NCBI GenBank assembly: GCA_964394665.1
Contig: CAYMYN010000015.1
Coordinates: forward strand, 45,233-109,232
Source: CAYMYN01 sp964394665
Lineage (GTDB): Bacteria; Planctomycetota; UBA1135; GCA-002686595
Reading direction: 5' to 3'
DNA: 64,000 nucleotides
Numbering within the stretch: the stretch's first letter is position 1; each line of letters opens with the position of its first letter. Below the pieces are notes generated by a model that worked only from the letters and a program-made list of their open reading frames with translations, had not been told where the DNA came from and made no database searches. The position numbers were made by a program, and so were the translations under genes. This document shows, piece by piece, positions 28,220-37,678 of the stretch.

Positions 28220-28504
28220 GCACCGCCCACGGTACCCGCCGCCCAGCCGCCGGCGCCACGGCCCGCCCGAGGACGGGCGAGCGGACGCGAGGGGAGAGGC
28301 CCTCGCGTCCATCGTCCCGCGGGAGGTTGCGCGCCTCTCGGCAGGGTCCAACCCCCGCGATCGCCGCGAACCAAGAGCGAGCCGTCGAGCTTCACGCTCT
28401 GACCGTAGGGCGGGATCGCGCAGTGGAACGTGAGCAGGACCTCGAACAGCACGACCAGGATGGCCGGGTCCTGGATCGAGACGGCGCGTCCGCGAACGTG
28501 GCTT

Positions 28505-28610
28505 GGCCTCGGTCGCGCTGCTCCAGCCGGGGGAGACGCTCAGGATGCCGAAGACCTCGGGCCAGCGCCGCGGGCCCTCCTCACCGCGCCGCTCGGGGAA
28601 GGCAATCCAC
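28505..28610 (-). pseudogene. Fragment of a thiI-like gene
   Basis: About 106 bases match the 5' third of the intact thiI (31917-32029) on the same strand with roughly four bases in five identical. The translation reads FPERRGEEGPRRWPEVFGI then SVSPGWS, against FPERRKEQALRRLAEVFGI then SVSPAWS in ThiI. Flanking sequence on both sides is unrelated to thiI, so only this piece survives. The rest of the 28220-28804 gap (585 bases) holds the tetranucleotide repeat at 28704 and short frames I cannot assign. Confidence 0.75.
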
Positions 28611-28702
28611 AATGGCCGCGCAAGCCACGGCGTCGTCCCTGGCGGGAGGGCTCATCGGCCCACGTGAGTCGGAGGAGCTCTGCTGGCCGAATTGGCCGAT
28701 TT

Positions 28703-28733
<31 letters not shown>

Positions 28734-28804
28734 GTAGCGTGACTCGTCAGAGGCCGTTGGCTTCCAAGGAAGGGCGGAACGGGTTCACTCTGGAGAACTA
28801 CACA

Positions 28805-29221
28805 ATGAATCTTGTGCTGAGGCTGACCTTCACGTTCGTTGCCCTGAGTCTCGCGTGCGTCATGGGTGCAGGCGCTGCGGACACGGGTGACACCTGCAAA
28901 GGTTCCCTTCACATGCAGGGGACTCCTCCCAACCACAGCGCCACCTTGAACTGTCGCAACCCGTGCCAGCAGCACTGCATGTCCTGGCTGATCGCCACTC
29001 GCTGGGGGGAGGGAGCCATCTGCGGGTGCTCGACCGGACCGGACGATTGCTGCACCGTGGTGCTCGTGGACCCTAGTGGCCTGAAGCAGGTTGCTGCGCT
29101 CGGCGAGTGCGGTATCCCCGGTTGCCCTCCGGCGGGTACATGTACACTCAAGTATCTCATTTTCTCTGTGGATCCTCCAGACCTTGTCGTCTCGGGCATC
29201 TGCCTTCCTCCCGTCGACTAG
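28805..29221 (+). CDS. Small Cys-rich secreted protein of unknown family
   Basis: A 138-residue protein with a clear signal peptide (LRLTFTFVALSLACVMG, cleavage near GAGA). The mature chain has 12 cysteines (31, 50, 54, 58, 73, 75, 82, 83, 102, 107, 113, 133), enough for six disulfides. Clusters include CRNPCQQHC, ICGC and DCC. I do not recognise the family. The GGAG at about 28791 gives a ribosome site for the ATG at 28805. Base composition is visibly lower in GC than neighbouring genes, suggesting recent acquisition. A membrane-anchored protein gene follows after 12 bases and is probably co-transcribed. The upstream (TGCT)7 tract may affect its expression. Confidence 0.7.
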   Translation: MNLVLRLTFTFVALSLACVMGAGAADTGDTCKGSLHMQGTPPNHSATLNCRNPCQQHCMSWLIATRWGEGAICGCSTGPDDCCTVVLVDPSGLKQVAALGECGIPGCPPAGTCTLKYLIFSVDPPDLVVSGICLPPVD

Positions 29222-29233
29222 TCGTACCGTTCC

Positions 29234-30961
29234 ATGGCTACAGCTCGGTCCCGAGGAGACATCGGACTCGTTGTCCTGGCCCTCACGCTCGTCGTCGGTC
29301 TTGCGTTGGTGCTCGCGGGGCGACTCGGGTCCGGGAGCGCCGTCTCGCCTGTTGATCCGGACCCCTGGAGCGCGCCGACTCGGAGCTACTCGAGACCGGA
29401 TCCAAGCGGACGAACAGCGAGCCAAGCAGACTCCACGGCCGTGGACGGTGTGGAGGTCGTCGACGAAGTGCGATCCGCCCTACTCCTGGTACGCGTGAGA
29501 GCTCCCGACGCTGCGCCACTACGGGGGGCCCGCGTACAGGCCTTCTCGCGCCGGCCTGCTACCGCCGAGCTGGCGACCGTGACCACGGACTTCGAGGGCG
29601 AGTGCAGCATTCTCCGCGCAGGTTTGGAGCGGATCGTCGTGTCCGCGGAGAACCACGAGACCGTCTCGATCGCTCCGCCGCCCGAATCCGTGCCGCTGCT
29701 CGAGGTCGTCCTGGGGCCGGGCGGTTTCTTGGCGGGGATCGCACGGGATGCACGCAGCGGCCTGCCCGTGCGGGCGCGGATCGTCGCCTGGCCAAGCTCC
29801 GAGTTCCCGCCCATGCCGGATCTGGTGGAGCGGGGCAGGATGGGCGATGCCAGCGTGGCTTACGTGGAATCGGGCGAGGACGGCGGCTTCCGAATCGAGG
29901 GCCTGCACCCTGAGGTGCTCCACTCCATCATGGCGGCCGCGCCAGCGAACAGCGAGCGATCCATGATCGCACTTCCGGCGCCGCTCGTGCATCGGATGCC
30001 GGGGTCCCTGGACCTCGACCTGGGACTCGTCCCGCTGTTCGGACTGGAGGTGCGCATTCGGGAGGAGGCAGGAGTGGGGCTGGCGAGGGGTGCCCAGCTC
30101 CGCCCTCCCCGGCTCGCCCCGATCCAGCCCCTGGGCGATTCCGGGGTACGATACGTCTTCCAACCCTCCTACGCTCTCGAACTAGTCGGGCTCTCCGACG
30201 CTCCCCGTTATAGCGAAAGGGGCCGTCACGTCTATCTCTTCACGACCCTCGAGGACCGTACGGCCGTAGGACCTCTGGACTGGAAGCTCAACCCCACCGG
30301 TTGCAGTCCCCAAGAGGCGGAGCTCTGGGCCCTTCCGGTCAGGGATCACCTACACGTCGAGGAACTGGACCTGATTTGCCCCGGCCCTTTGGGATCCTTG
30401 AAGATCGACGTGCGACTCTCTCCGGAGATGGAGCTCCCCGGTGTGGATTCCCGGGCGCCCGATCGCACGGTCACATTCTCAGGCACGGTGCACCTCGAGG
30501 GCCAGGCCGGCCGGTATGCATTCGACGTCGCGTCGTTGCCCCTCCATCTGCAGGGTGTCCCCTACGGGACGTACCGGATCTGGTACACGACGCATCACAG
30601 CACGCTCTTGGTGCCGAGCCCCGAGCGGCCCGACGAATACGTCGCGATCGGGCCTCTCGAGGCGCGCTGGGAGCTCGATCTGGCGCAGATGGCGCGCCTA
30701 CAGGTCGAGGTCGTCCGCGCGGACGGAAGCCCCTTCGCGGGCCGGGTCTCGCTGATGGCCTATGAGGGTGAATCGATCGGTCCGGGCTGGGAGGGCGTGG
30801 GTGGATTCCAGTTTCTCGACGGGCCGCCCCATGAGCTCTGGCCCTTGCGACCGGGCCCGCTCTCTCTGCATCTGCAGAGTCCCGCACCCGCCGAAGCGGG
30901 GTTCACGACCGTGCACCTCGAGCCTGGGCAGGTGAGCCGGGTGCGGATCTCCGTGAAGTGA
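29234..30961 (+). CDS. Membrane-anchored protein with carboxypeptidase-regulatory-like domains
   Basis: A 575-residue protein. The N-terminal helix at about 11-29 (IGLVVLALTLVVGLALVLA) is an uncleaved anchor. It is followed by a Ser/Pro-rich linker and beta-rich repeats of regulatory-like type: LRGARVQAFSRRPATAEL, then DFEGECSILRAGLERIVVSA, and GEDGGFRIEGLHPE. The extracytoplasmic layout matches the outer part of the two sigma-factor fusions in this window and the 53349-54380 protein, but there is no sigma domain. No catalytic residues are evident. It sits 12 bases behind the Cys-rich secreted gene and shares its lower GC, so the two may have arrived together. The function is unknown. Confidence 0.65.
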   Translation: MATARSRGDIGLVVLALTLVVGLALVLAGRLGSGSAVSPVDPDPWSAPTRSYSRPDPSGRTASQADSTAVDGVEVVDEVRSALLLVRVRAPDAAPLRGARVQAFSRRPATAELATVTTDFEGECSILRAGLERIVVSAENHETVSIAPPPESVPLLEVVLGPGGFLAGIARDARSGLPVRARIVAWPSSEFPPMPDLVERGRMGDASVAYVESGEDGGFRIEGLHPEVLHSIMAAAPANSERSMIALPAPLVHRMPGSLDLDLGLVPLFGLEVRIREEAGVGLARGAQLRPPRLAPIQPLGDSGVRYVFQPSYALELVGLSDAPRYSERGRHVYLFTTLEDRTAVGPLDWKLNPTGCSPQEAELWALPVRDHLHVEELDLICPGPLGSLKIDVRLSPEMELPGVDSRAPDRTVTFSGTVHLEGQAGRYAFDVASLPLHLQGVPYGTYRIWYTTHHSTLLVPSPERPDEYVAIGPLEARWELDLAQMARLQVEVVRADGSPFAGRVSLMAYEGESIGPGWEGVGGFQFLDGPPHELWPLRPGPLSLHLQSPAPAEAGFTTVHLEPGQVSRVRISVK

Positions 30962-30988
30962 ACCCGCGCCGGCTTCCCGGGGGAGGCG

Positions 30989-32206
30989 TCACTCGGGAGC
31001 CAGGTCGAGGACCTCGGTGGCCTCGAGGGCGCGGGAGACGAGGCCTTCGAGGTCGAGGCCGGCTTCGGCGCGGGCGCAGTCGGTGGCGCGGCTGCGGATG
31101 ACCGGGTGGCGGGGTTGGAAGACCGTGCAGCAGTCGGGCTCGGGGCGGGCCGAGATGTCGAAGGTGCCGATGCGCCGCGCGAGCGCGATGGTCTCCTCCT
31201 TGTCGAAGGCGATCAGCGGGCGCAGAACCGGCAGACCGGAGGCTTCCTGGATGCGCGAGAGGTTCTCGAGGGTCTGGCTCGCCACCTGGCCCAGGCATTC
31301 GCCGGTGACCAGGGCGCCGCAGCGATCGCGGCCGGCGAGGCGAGTGGCGATGCGCTGCATCATCCGGCGGTAGAGCACCGTGCGGTAGGCCTCGGGGGCC
31401 GTGTCGCGCACGGCGATCTGGACCTCGGTGAAGGGCACGACGAACAGGCGCGTGCGCGGCTGGAAACGCGCCAGGCGCTGCGCGAGGTCGATGACCTTGC
31501 GCTTGGAGGCTTCGCCGATGAAGGGATAGGAATGGAACGAGACGAACGAGACCTCGCAGCCGCGCTTCATCGAGAGCCAGGCGGCGACGGGCGAGTCGAT
31601 GCCGCCCGAGAGCAGGCACAGGACGCGGCCCAGGGTGCCGACCGGCAGGCCGCCGGGGCCGGCGATGCGGCGCGAGTAGACGTAGGCGCGCTCGGGGCGC
31701 ACGTCGATGCCCAGGACGAGCTCGGGATCGTCGAGCATCACGCGCACGCGCGAGTCCTCGGTCAGCACGCGATCGGCGACGAAGCGGTCGAGCTCGACCG
31801 AGGTCAGCGGGAAGTTCTTGTCGGCCCGTGAGCTCTGCACGCGGAACGTGGGCCGTGCGGCGGCCGGGAGGTCCGCCAATGCGTCCGCGAGCACGGTTCG
31901 AGCCAGCGCGGAGATGGCCTCGGGCTCGGGCGCGCAGCTCCAGGCGGGGGAGACGCTCTTGATGCCGAAGACCTCGGCCAGGCGCCGCAGGGCCTGCTCC
32001 TTGCGCCGCTCGGGGAAGACCACCAAGCGGCCGCGCAGGCGCTCGACGCGCACCTCGGTCAGCGGCGCGAGGGCGCGCTTCACGTTGCGCACCAGCGTCT
32101 GCTCGAACTGGCCGCGGTTGCGGCCCTTGAGCGCCAGCTCGCCATAGCGCACCAGCGCCAGGGCCGGTCCCGCCTCGAGCGTGGACGGCGGCGGAGAGTC
32201 GATCAC
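30989..32206 (-). CDS. thiI: tRNA 4-thiouridine synthetase ThiI (short form without rhodanese domain)
   Basis: A 405-residue protein. The N-terminal ferredoxin-like/THUMP region (LVRYGELALKGRNRGQFE, then DLPAAARPTFRVQSSRADK) binds tRNA. The PP-loop ATPase motif LLSGGIDSPVAAWLSMKRG adenylates U8. Family motifs VSFHSYPFIGEASK, VTGECLGQVASQTLENL and RPEPDCCTVFQPRHP are all present. The rhodanese domain that carries the persulfide cysteine in E. coli ThiI is absent, as in Firmicutes-type enzymes that use a dedicated cysteine desulfurase. The GTG start overlaps the stop of the upstream desulfurase gene (GTGA), which fits that partnership. A fragment of a second copy lies at 28505. Confidence 0.92.
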   Translation of the reverse strand: MIDSPPPSTLEAGPALALVRYGELALKGRNRGQFEQTLVRNVKRALAPLTEVRVERLRGRLVVFPERRKEQALRRLAEVFGIKSVSPAWSCAPEPEAISALARTVLADALADLPAAARPTFRVQSSRADKNFPLTSVELDRFVADRVLTEDSRVRVMLDDPELVLGIDVRPERAYVYSRRIAGPGGLPVGTLGRVLCLLSGGIDSPVAAWLSMKRGCEVSFVSFHSYPFIGEASKRKVIDLAQRLARFQPRTRLFVVPFTEVQIAVRDTAPEAYRTVLYRRMMQRIATRLAGRDRCGALVTGECLGQVASQTLENLSRIQEASGLPVLRPLIAFDKEETIALARRIGTFDISARPEPDCCTVFQPRHPVIRSRATDCARAEAGLDLEGLVSRALEATEVLDLAPE

Positions 32207-33384
32207 CGGCTCAGGGCCCCCATGTCGCTCGCGACCGCTGCGAGGGCGGCGAGGGCCGCCTGGACGTCGCCCGCGGTGCTCGTGCGCGCCAACGAGAAAC
32301 GCAGCACCCGCCGCGCGCGTTCGGCGTCCAGTCCCAGGGCGAGCAGGGTCGGGCTGAGCCGTCCTTCGCGCGCCTGGCAGGCGCTGCCGGCGCTGGCGGC
32401 GATGCCGCGCGCGTCGAGATGGTGCAGCCAGACCTCGGCCGGCGGGCCGGGGACCTCGAGGGCGAGGATCGGGTCGACGCGCGCCGAGCCCGGTGCCAGG
32501 GGGCGTAGACCTTCGATGCGAGCGAGGCCCGCGAGCAGCGACGCGCGCAGCTCGCGGAGGTGCCGCGCGGCGGATTCGCGCTCGGCTTCGGCCAACTCCG
32601 CCGCGGCGCCCAGGCCGACGAGCGCCGGAAGGGCCTCGGTGCCCGCGCGCCGGCCGGCCTCCTGCGCGCCGCCGAAGACCAGCGGGCGCAACGGCAGGTC
32701 GCGGGCCAGCACCAACGCGCCGGCGCCCTTGGGGCCGTGGATCTTGTGCGCCGAGATCGCCAACGAGTCGGCGCCGAGCTCCTCGATCGAGAGCTCGAGT
32801 TTCCCCAGGGCTTGGACCGCGTCGACGTGCAGCCGGGCGCCGGGGGCCCGGGCACGAACGCGCCGGGCGAGCCGCGCGACGGGATAGAGCGTCCCGACCT
32901 CGTTGTCGACCAGCATCTGCGCGACGAGCACCGTGTCGGGGCGCAGCAGGCCCTCGGCGGCGTCGAGGTCGAGGTCGCCGCGCCCGTCGAGGGGCAGGAA
33001 CTCGACCTCGAAGCCCTCCTCGCGCAGCGCCTCGGCCGGTCCGCGCACGCTGGCGTGCTCGGTCGGACCGACGAGCACGTGCCGACCCCGCGCCGCGCGC
33101 GCCAGGCCGAGCACGGCCAGGTTGTTGGACTCCGTGCCGCCCGAGGTCAGGACCACGTGCCGCGGCTCGGCGCCGACCGCGCGCGCGACCTGGCGGCGGG
33201 CCGACTCGAGGGCGCCCGTCGCGCGCTCGCCGGCGCGGTGCCGCGAGGAGGGGTTGGCGAACTCCTCGGCCAGGAAGGGCTCCATGGCCGCGCGCACCCG
33301 CGGGTCGAGGGGCGTGCTCGCGGCGTGGTCGAGGTAGACGGGGTTCACGGCGGATCGGATCGCGCGGGGCGAGCCGATCAGCAT
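32203..33384 (-). CDS. Cysteine desulfurase (class V aminotransferase, IscS/NifS-like)
   Basis: A 393-residue PLP enzyme that takes sulfur from cysteine as a persulfide. Signature elements are YLDHAASTPLDPRV, TSGGTESNNLAVLG, the PLP lysine in AISAHKIHGPKGAG and the mobile catalytic cysteine in ASAGSACQAREG. The length is normal. The ATG at 33384 adds a short tail before the family start; a GTG just before NPVYLDH is an alternative. The stop overlaps the thiI start, so the protein very likely supplies persulfide to this rhodanese-less ThiI for s4U8 in tRNA. A broader role in Fe-S assembly cannot be excluded. Confidence 0.9.
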   Translation of the reverse strand: MLIGSPRAIRSAVNPVYLDHAASTPLDPRVRAAMEPFLAEEFANPSSRHRAGERATGALESARRQVARAVGAEPRHVVLTSGGTESNNLAVLGLARAARGRHVLVGPTEHASVRGPAEALREEGFEVEFLPLDGRGDLDLDAAEGLLRPDTVLVAQMLVDNEVGTLYPVARLARRVRARAPGARLHVDAVQALGKLELSIEELGADSLAISAHKIHGPKGAGALVLARDLPLRPLVFGGAQEAGRRAGTEALPALVGLGAAAELAEAERESAARHLRELRASLLAGLARIEGLRPLAPGSARVDPILALEVPGPPAEVWLHHLDARGIAASAGSACQAREGRLSPTLLALGLDAERARRVLRFSLARTSTAGDVQAALAALAAVASDMGALSR

Positions 33385-33415
33385 AGCGCCTGGGTGTGAG
33401 CTGGCGCGTGAGCGC

Positions 33416-36400
33416 TCAGGCCCAGAGCACGAGATCCGCCAGGGAATCCCCCGCTCGCAGCGCGGCCCGGGGGCGGACGCGGATGCCGTAGGAGTAGCTG
33501 CCCGGTCGCTCCATCGCGTGGGCGCCGACGAAGGCCCGCGGCCCGCCGGGGGCGCCGTCCGCGGGCGAGGGGGCCAGGGCGACGTGCAGCAGCTCGGTCG
33601 GATCGGCGCTCCCGCCGCGGCTGAGCACCAGCTCGACCCACACGTCCTCGGGGGAGAGCTCGCCCAGGTCGACGACCACCTTGGCGCCGATCTCGTCGCC
33701 CACGCGCAGGTCGGAGAGGTCGGCGATCTCGGCCGAGACGATGCGCAGGGCCTCGAACGCGCGCCGCAGCCGGCTGCGCTCGCGCGTTTCCTCGCGCAGC
33801 CGCTGGCGGCGGCCTTCGCCCAACCCGTGGCCGCGGCGGGCGAGGGGCAGGTAGGCCTGGGCCAGGTACTCCTCGACCTGGCGGTCCATGTTGAACACCG
33901 TCGGGACCGTCGCGAGGTCGTGCTTGACCCGCGCCAGCCACTCGAGGGGCAGGCCGCGCGCGTCGCGCTGGTAGAACATCGGCACGATCTCTTCCTCGAG
34001 CAGCCGGTAGAGCACCGCCGCGTCGAGTTGGTCCTGCAGGCCCTGGTCCTCGTACACGCGCCCGTCGCCGATCGTCCAGCCGTTGAGCCCGTCCGCCGCC
34101 TCGGGCCACCAGCCGTCGGCGATCGAGAGGTTGAGCGCGCCGTTGGCCGCGGCCTTCATGCCCGAGGTGCCGCTGGCCTCCAACATGCGGATCGGGTTGT
34201 TGAGCCACACGTCCACGCCCTGCACCAGGTCGCGCGCGAGGTCCATGTCGTAGTCCTCGAGGAAGAAGACCTTCCCGACGAAGTCCTCCGAGCGCGTCTG
34301 GCCCACGACCATGCGCACGATGTCCTTGCCGTGTTGGTCCTCGGGGTGGGCCTTGCCGGCGACCACGAGGCGCACCGGGCGCTCGGAGTCGGCCAGGATG
34401 GCCCGCAGACGCGCCGGGTCCTGGAACAGCAGGTGCGCGCGTTTGTAGGGTGCGAAGCGCCGCGCGAAGCCGATCCACAGCGCGCCGGGGTCCAGGCCGT
34501 CGAGGGTCCGCTGCAGGAGCCGCGGGCTGTCGTGGCGCGCGAGGAAGCTGCGCTCGGTGCGCGTGCGCATGTGGGCCAGGAGCCGCGCGCGGCCCTGCAT
34601 GCGCAGGTCCCACAATCGCCCGTCCTCGAGCGCGCCCGCGCGCTGCGCGAAGTCCGCCGGCCGCACCGGACGATCGTGCGCGCCCAGCTCGCGCGCCAGC
34701 TCGGGGTCGGTCCAGGTCGCCAGGTGGATGCCGTTCGTCACCGAGCTCACCGGCACTTCGCCCTCGCACAGTCCCGGCCACATCGGGTGCAGGAGCTTGC
34801 GCGACACCGCGCCGTGCAGGCGGCTCACGCCGTTGACGTAGCCCGCGAAACGCAGGGCCAGGTAGGTCATGTTGAACGCCTGACCGTCCGCCGGCGCTTG
34901 GCCGAGGGCGAAGAAACGCTCCCAGGGCAGGCCGACCCACTCCTCGGCGTCCGAGAAGTGGCGCCGCACGAGGTCCTCGGGGAAACGGTCGTGCCCCGCG
35001 GGCACCGGCGTGTGGGTCGTGAAGGCGGTGGTGGCGCGCACCAGCTCGCGGGCCTCCTCGAACTGCAGGCCCTCGCGCCGCACCAGGTGCGACACGCGCT
35101 CGAGGGCCAGGAAGGCGGCGTGGCCCTCGTTCAGGTGGTAGACCGCGGGTTCGATGCCCAGGGCGCGCAGCACGCGCATGCCGCCGCGCCCGAGCACGAT
35201 CTCCTGCAGGATGCGCCGCTCGGGACCGCCGCGGTAGAGGGCCTCGGTGATGGCGCGGTCCTCGGGCCGGTTGGCGGGCACGTCGGTGTCGAGCAGGTAG
35301 AGCGGCACGCGGCCCACGGAGACCTTCCAGGCGCGCAGGCACAGCTCGCGGCCGGGCAACGCGAGGCGCACCTCGAGCGGCGCGCCGTCGGGCCCGCGCA
35401 CGGCCTCCATCGGCAGCACCCGCGGATCGTTGCGCAGCTCGGCGCCGTGTTGTTCGCCGTCGAGGGCGATGCGCTGCGCCAGGTAGCCCTGGGCGTAGAA
35501 CAGGCCCACCGCGACCAGCGGCAGGCGCAGGTCGCTGGCGGACTTGAGATGATCGCCCGCGAGCACGCCCAGGCCGCCGCTGTAGATGGGCAACGACTCG
35601 TGCAGGCCGTACTCGGCGCAGAAGTAGGCCACGGGCGCGTCCTCGGAGAGCACCACCGGCGCCGCGCTCGGGCCGGCGCTCTCGAGCTCGAAGGTCCGCG
35701 GCGACTCGGCGAGGTAGGCCTCGAAGCGCTCGAGGGTGCGCCGCAGTCGCGCGACGTAGGCCGGATCCTCGGCGCGCGCCGCCAAGTCCTCGGGCGCGAG
35801 GCCCTGCAGGAAACGCAGCGGCTCGTGCCCGCTGCGCGCCCAGGCCACGGGCGAGAGCTCGGTGAACAGGTTCACGGCCTCGGCGTCCCAGCACCACCAC
35901 AGGTTGCGGGCCAGGCGCTCGAGGCCGGCCAGCGCGCGCGGCAAGGTCGCGGAGACCTCGAAGCGCACCAGCCGCGGCCGCGCGTGCTCGGCGACCGGCC
36001 GGACGGGCAGGGGCACGGGCGGGCGGACGCGTTGGCGGGGGAGGTGCTCCTCGCGCCAGGCGACGGCCTCGAGCGCGTCGGAGTAGGCCGCGAGGTAGTT
36101 GCCGTACAAGAGGTCCCACGAGCCGCGGGCCGCCGCGGCGCGGCAGACCTCGGGCGAGGGGCGTCGGGCGGGGTCGCGCGCGAACTCCTCGAGCAGGGTG
36201 GCGAGGTCCGAGATCGCGCGCGCGCGGGGCAGGCCGCGCCGGCGCAGCACGTGCACGCCGTCCGCGGGGCCGAGCCCGTGGGCGCTGGCCCACAGGCCGA
36301 AACCCGCGTGGTCGGTGGTGATCGTCGGCACGCCGAGCGCGAGGCTCTCCTGCGGCGTGGTGCCCCAGGGCTCGTAGAACGAGGGGAAACAGGTCAGGTC

Positions 36401-37678
36401 CGCCGTGCGCAGGGTGGCCTCGTAGGAGAGCCCCAGCAGCCGGTCGGTCGCCGAGAGGTAGATCGGCAGGTGGATCACCTGCATGCGGGCCTCGGGCGCG
36501 TTGTCGAGGCCCAGGCTCCGGCAGGCCGCGGCGATCGGATCGCTCGCCTCGTCGAACAGGTTGTGGGTCGCGAGGCCGAGGGCGCCGTGGACGGGCGCGT
36601 CGGGTTGCTCGAGGCGCTCGATGAACTCGGCCTTGAGCCCGGAGTTGCCGGCGGGGACGAGCAGGGCCACGAGCACGCGCCGGCCGGGGCGGCGGTTCAG
36701 CTCCGCCGCGGCCTCCAGCAGCAGGTCGATGCCCTTGGCGTGGAACTCGTAGCGGCCCGCGAGGCAGACGAACAAGCGATCGTCGACCGGCTCCCCGAGG
36801 AAACGCGCGGCGGCCTGCTCGACGCGACGGCGGGCTTCGGCGCGCTCCAGCGGGCCGGCGAGACCGTCGATCACCTCGAGGTCGATGCCGTTGGGCAGGA
36901 GCGGCCGCGGGCGCCGGCCGTGGAGCAGCTCGGCCTCGTCGGCGGTCAGCTCGCTGACGGTCGTGTAGACGTCGCACTGGCGCACGGCGGCGCCCTCGAG
37001 GGAGTGCTGCGCGACGAGCTCGAGCTCGCGCGCCAACTCGGCGCTGGGGCGCCCGGCGCCCTCCACCGGCAGGATGCCGCGCGCGGCCAGGCGCCGCCCG
37101 AGGGCCGAGCCGTGGGTGGTGAAGACCGTGCCGACCCCGGGCACGCGCTTGAGGTACAGCACGCAGGCCGCCGCCAGCCAGTCGTGGGCGTGCACGAGGG
37201 TTCGTCGGCCCTGGGGCGCGAGCACCTGGTCGTGGTAGAGCTCGATCACGCGCCCCGCGGCGTAGCCGAAGAGCAGCGGCTCGACGTAGTCCCAGGCCCC
37301 CGAGAGCGAGTCGACCTGGAAGTCCTCCCACAGGCCGGCGAGGATCGCGTCCTTGCTGCCGTACAGATGGGAGAACTCGACCAGGAAGGCGAGCGGCTCG
37401 CCCGGCACGCGCCAGCGCCCCACGCGCACCGGCAGCCCCAGGGCGCGGCAGCTCTCGACGAACGCCTCGTAGCCGGGCTCCTCGCGCAGCGGCGGCTCGC
37501 CCGCGCCCTCGGCGTGCAGCAACCAGGGGCCGACCGTGATGGGCTCGGTGCCCAGGCGCTCGCGGGCCGTGCGGGCCTTGGTGGCGAGCACCGAGTACAC
37601 GCCGCCGAGCTTGTTGCAGGCCTCCCAACTGACCTCGAAGAGAGTGAACGGATGGGACAAGGGCAGGGTTCCAGGCAT
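33416..37678 (-). CDS. Fusion of GT3-type glycogen synthase and GT35 alpha-glucan phosphorylase
   Basis: A 1420-residue bifunctional protein. Residues about 5-570 resemble eukaryotic-type (GT3) glycogen synthase: FEVSWEACNKLGGVYSVL at the start, the sugar-nucleotide loop VHAHDWLAAACV, and the C-terminal E-x7-E motif FYEPWGTTPQESLALG (about residue 430). Residues about 590-1400 are an alpha-glucan phosphorylase of the shorter GlgP type: YFCAEYGLHESLPIYSGGLG, HLNEGHAAFLALER and the PLP lysine in SGTSGMKAAANG (about 1172). Synthesis and phosphorolysis of glucan are thus on one chain, an arrangement also known in Bacteroidetes. It is divergent from glgC-glgA, and 31 bases separate it from the downstream desulfurase gene. 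Confidence 0.87.
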   Translation of the reverse strand: MPGTLPLSHPFTLFEVSWEACNKLGGVYSVLATKARTARERLGTEPITVGPWLLHAEGAGEPPLREEPGYEAFVESCRALGLPVRVGRWRVPGEPLAFLVEFSHLYGSKDAILAGLWEDFQVDSLSGAWDYVEPLLFGYAAGRVIELYHDQVLAPQGRRTLVHAHDWLAAACVLYLKRVPGVGTVFTTHGSALGRRLAARGILPVEGAGRPSAELARELELVAQHSLEGAAVRQCDVYTTVSELTADEAELLHGRRPRPLLPNGIDLEVIDGLAGPLERAEARRRVEQAAARFLGEPVDDRLFVCLAGRYEFHAKGIDLLLEAAAELNRRPGRRVLVALLVPAGNSGLKAEFIERLEQPDAPVHGALGLATHNLFDEASDPIAAACRSLGLDNAPEARMQVIHLPIYLSATDRLLGLSYEATLRTADLTCFPSFYEPWGTTPQESLALGVPTITTDHAGFGLWASAHGLGPADGVHVLRRRGLPRARAISDLATLLEEFARDPARRPSPEVCRAAAARGSWDLLYGNYLAAYSDALEAVAWREEHLPRQRVRPPVPLPVRPVAEHARPRLVRFEVSATLPRALAGLERLARNLWWCWDAEAVNLFTELSPVAWARSGHEPLRFLQGLAPEDLAARAEDPAYVARLRRTLERFEAYLAESPRTFELESAGPSAAPVVLSEDAPVAYFCAEYGLHESLPIYSGGLGVLAGDHLKSASDLRLPLVAVGLFYAQGYLAQRIALDGEQHGAELRNDPRVLPMEAVRGPDGAPLEVRLALPGRELCLRAWKVSVGRVPLYLLDTDVPANRPEDRAITEALYRGGPERRILQEIVLGRGGMRVLRALGIEPAVYHLNEGHAAFLALERVSHLVRREGLQFEEARELVRATTAFTTHTPVPAGHDRFPEDLVRRHFSDAEEWVGLPWERFFALGQAPADGQAFNMTYLALRFAGYVNGVSRLHGAVSRKLLHPMWPGLCEGEVPVSSVTNGIHLATWTDPELARELGAHDRPVRPADFAQRAGALEDGRLWDLRMQGRARLLAHMRTRTERSFLARHDSPRLLQRTLDGLDPGALWIGFARRFAPYKRAHLLFQDPARLRAILADSERPVRLVVAGKAHPEDQHGKDIVRMVVGQTRSEDFVGKVFFLEDYDMDLARDLVQGVDVWLNNPIRMLEASGTSGMKAAANGALNLSIADGWWPEAADGLNGWTIGDGRVYEDQGLQDQLDAAVLYRLLEEEIVPMFYQRDARGLPLEWLARVKHDLATVPTVFNMDRQVEEYLAQAYLPLARRGHGLGEGRRQRLREETRERSRLRRAFEALRIVSAEIADLSDLRVGDEIGAKVVVDLGELSPEDVWVELVLSRGGSADPTELLHVALAPSPADGAPGGPRAFVGAHAMERPGSYSYGIRVRPRAALRAGDSLADLVLWA

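Noticed and set aside
28327..28452. Short open frames around 28380 (one reads FHCAIPPYGQSVKLDG on the - strand)
   Set aside because: It looks protein-like for about 30 residues and may be another gene fragment, but I cannot match it to anything in the window and found no start.
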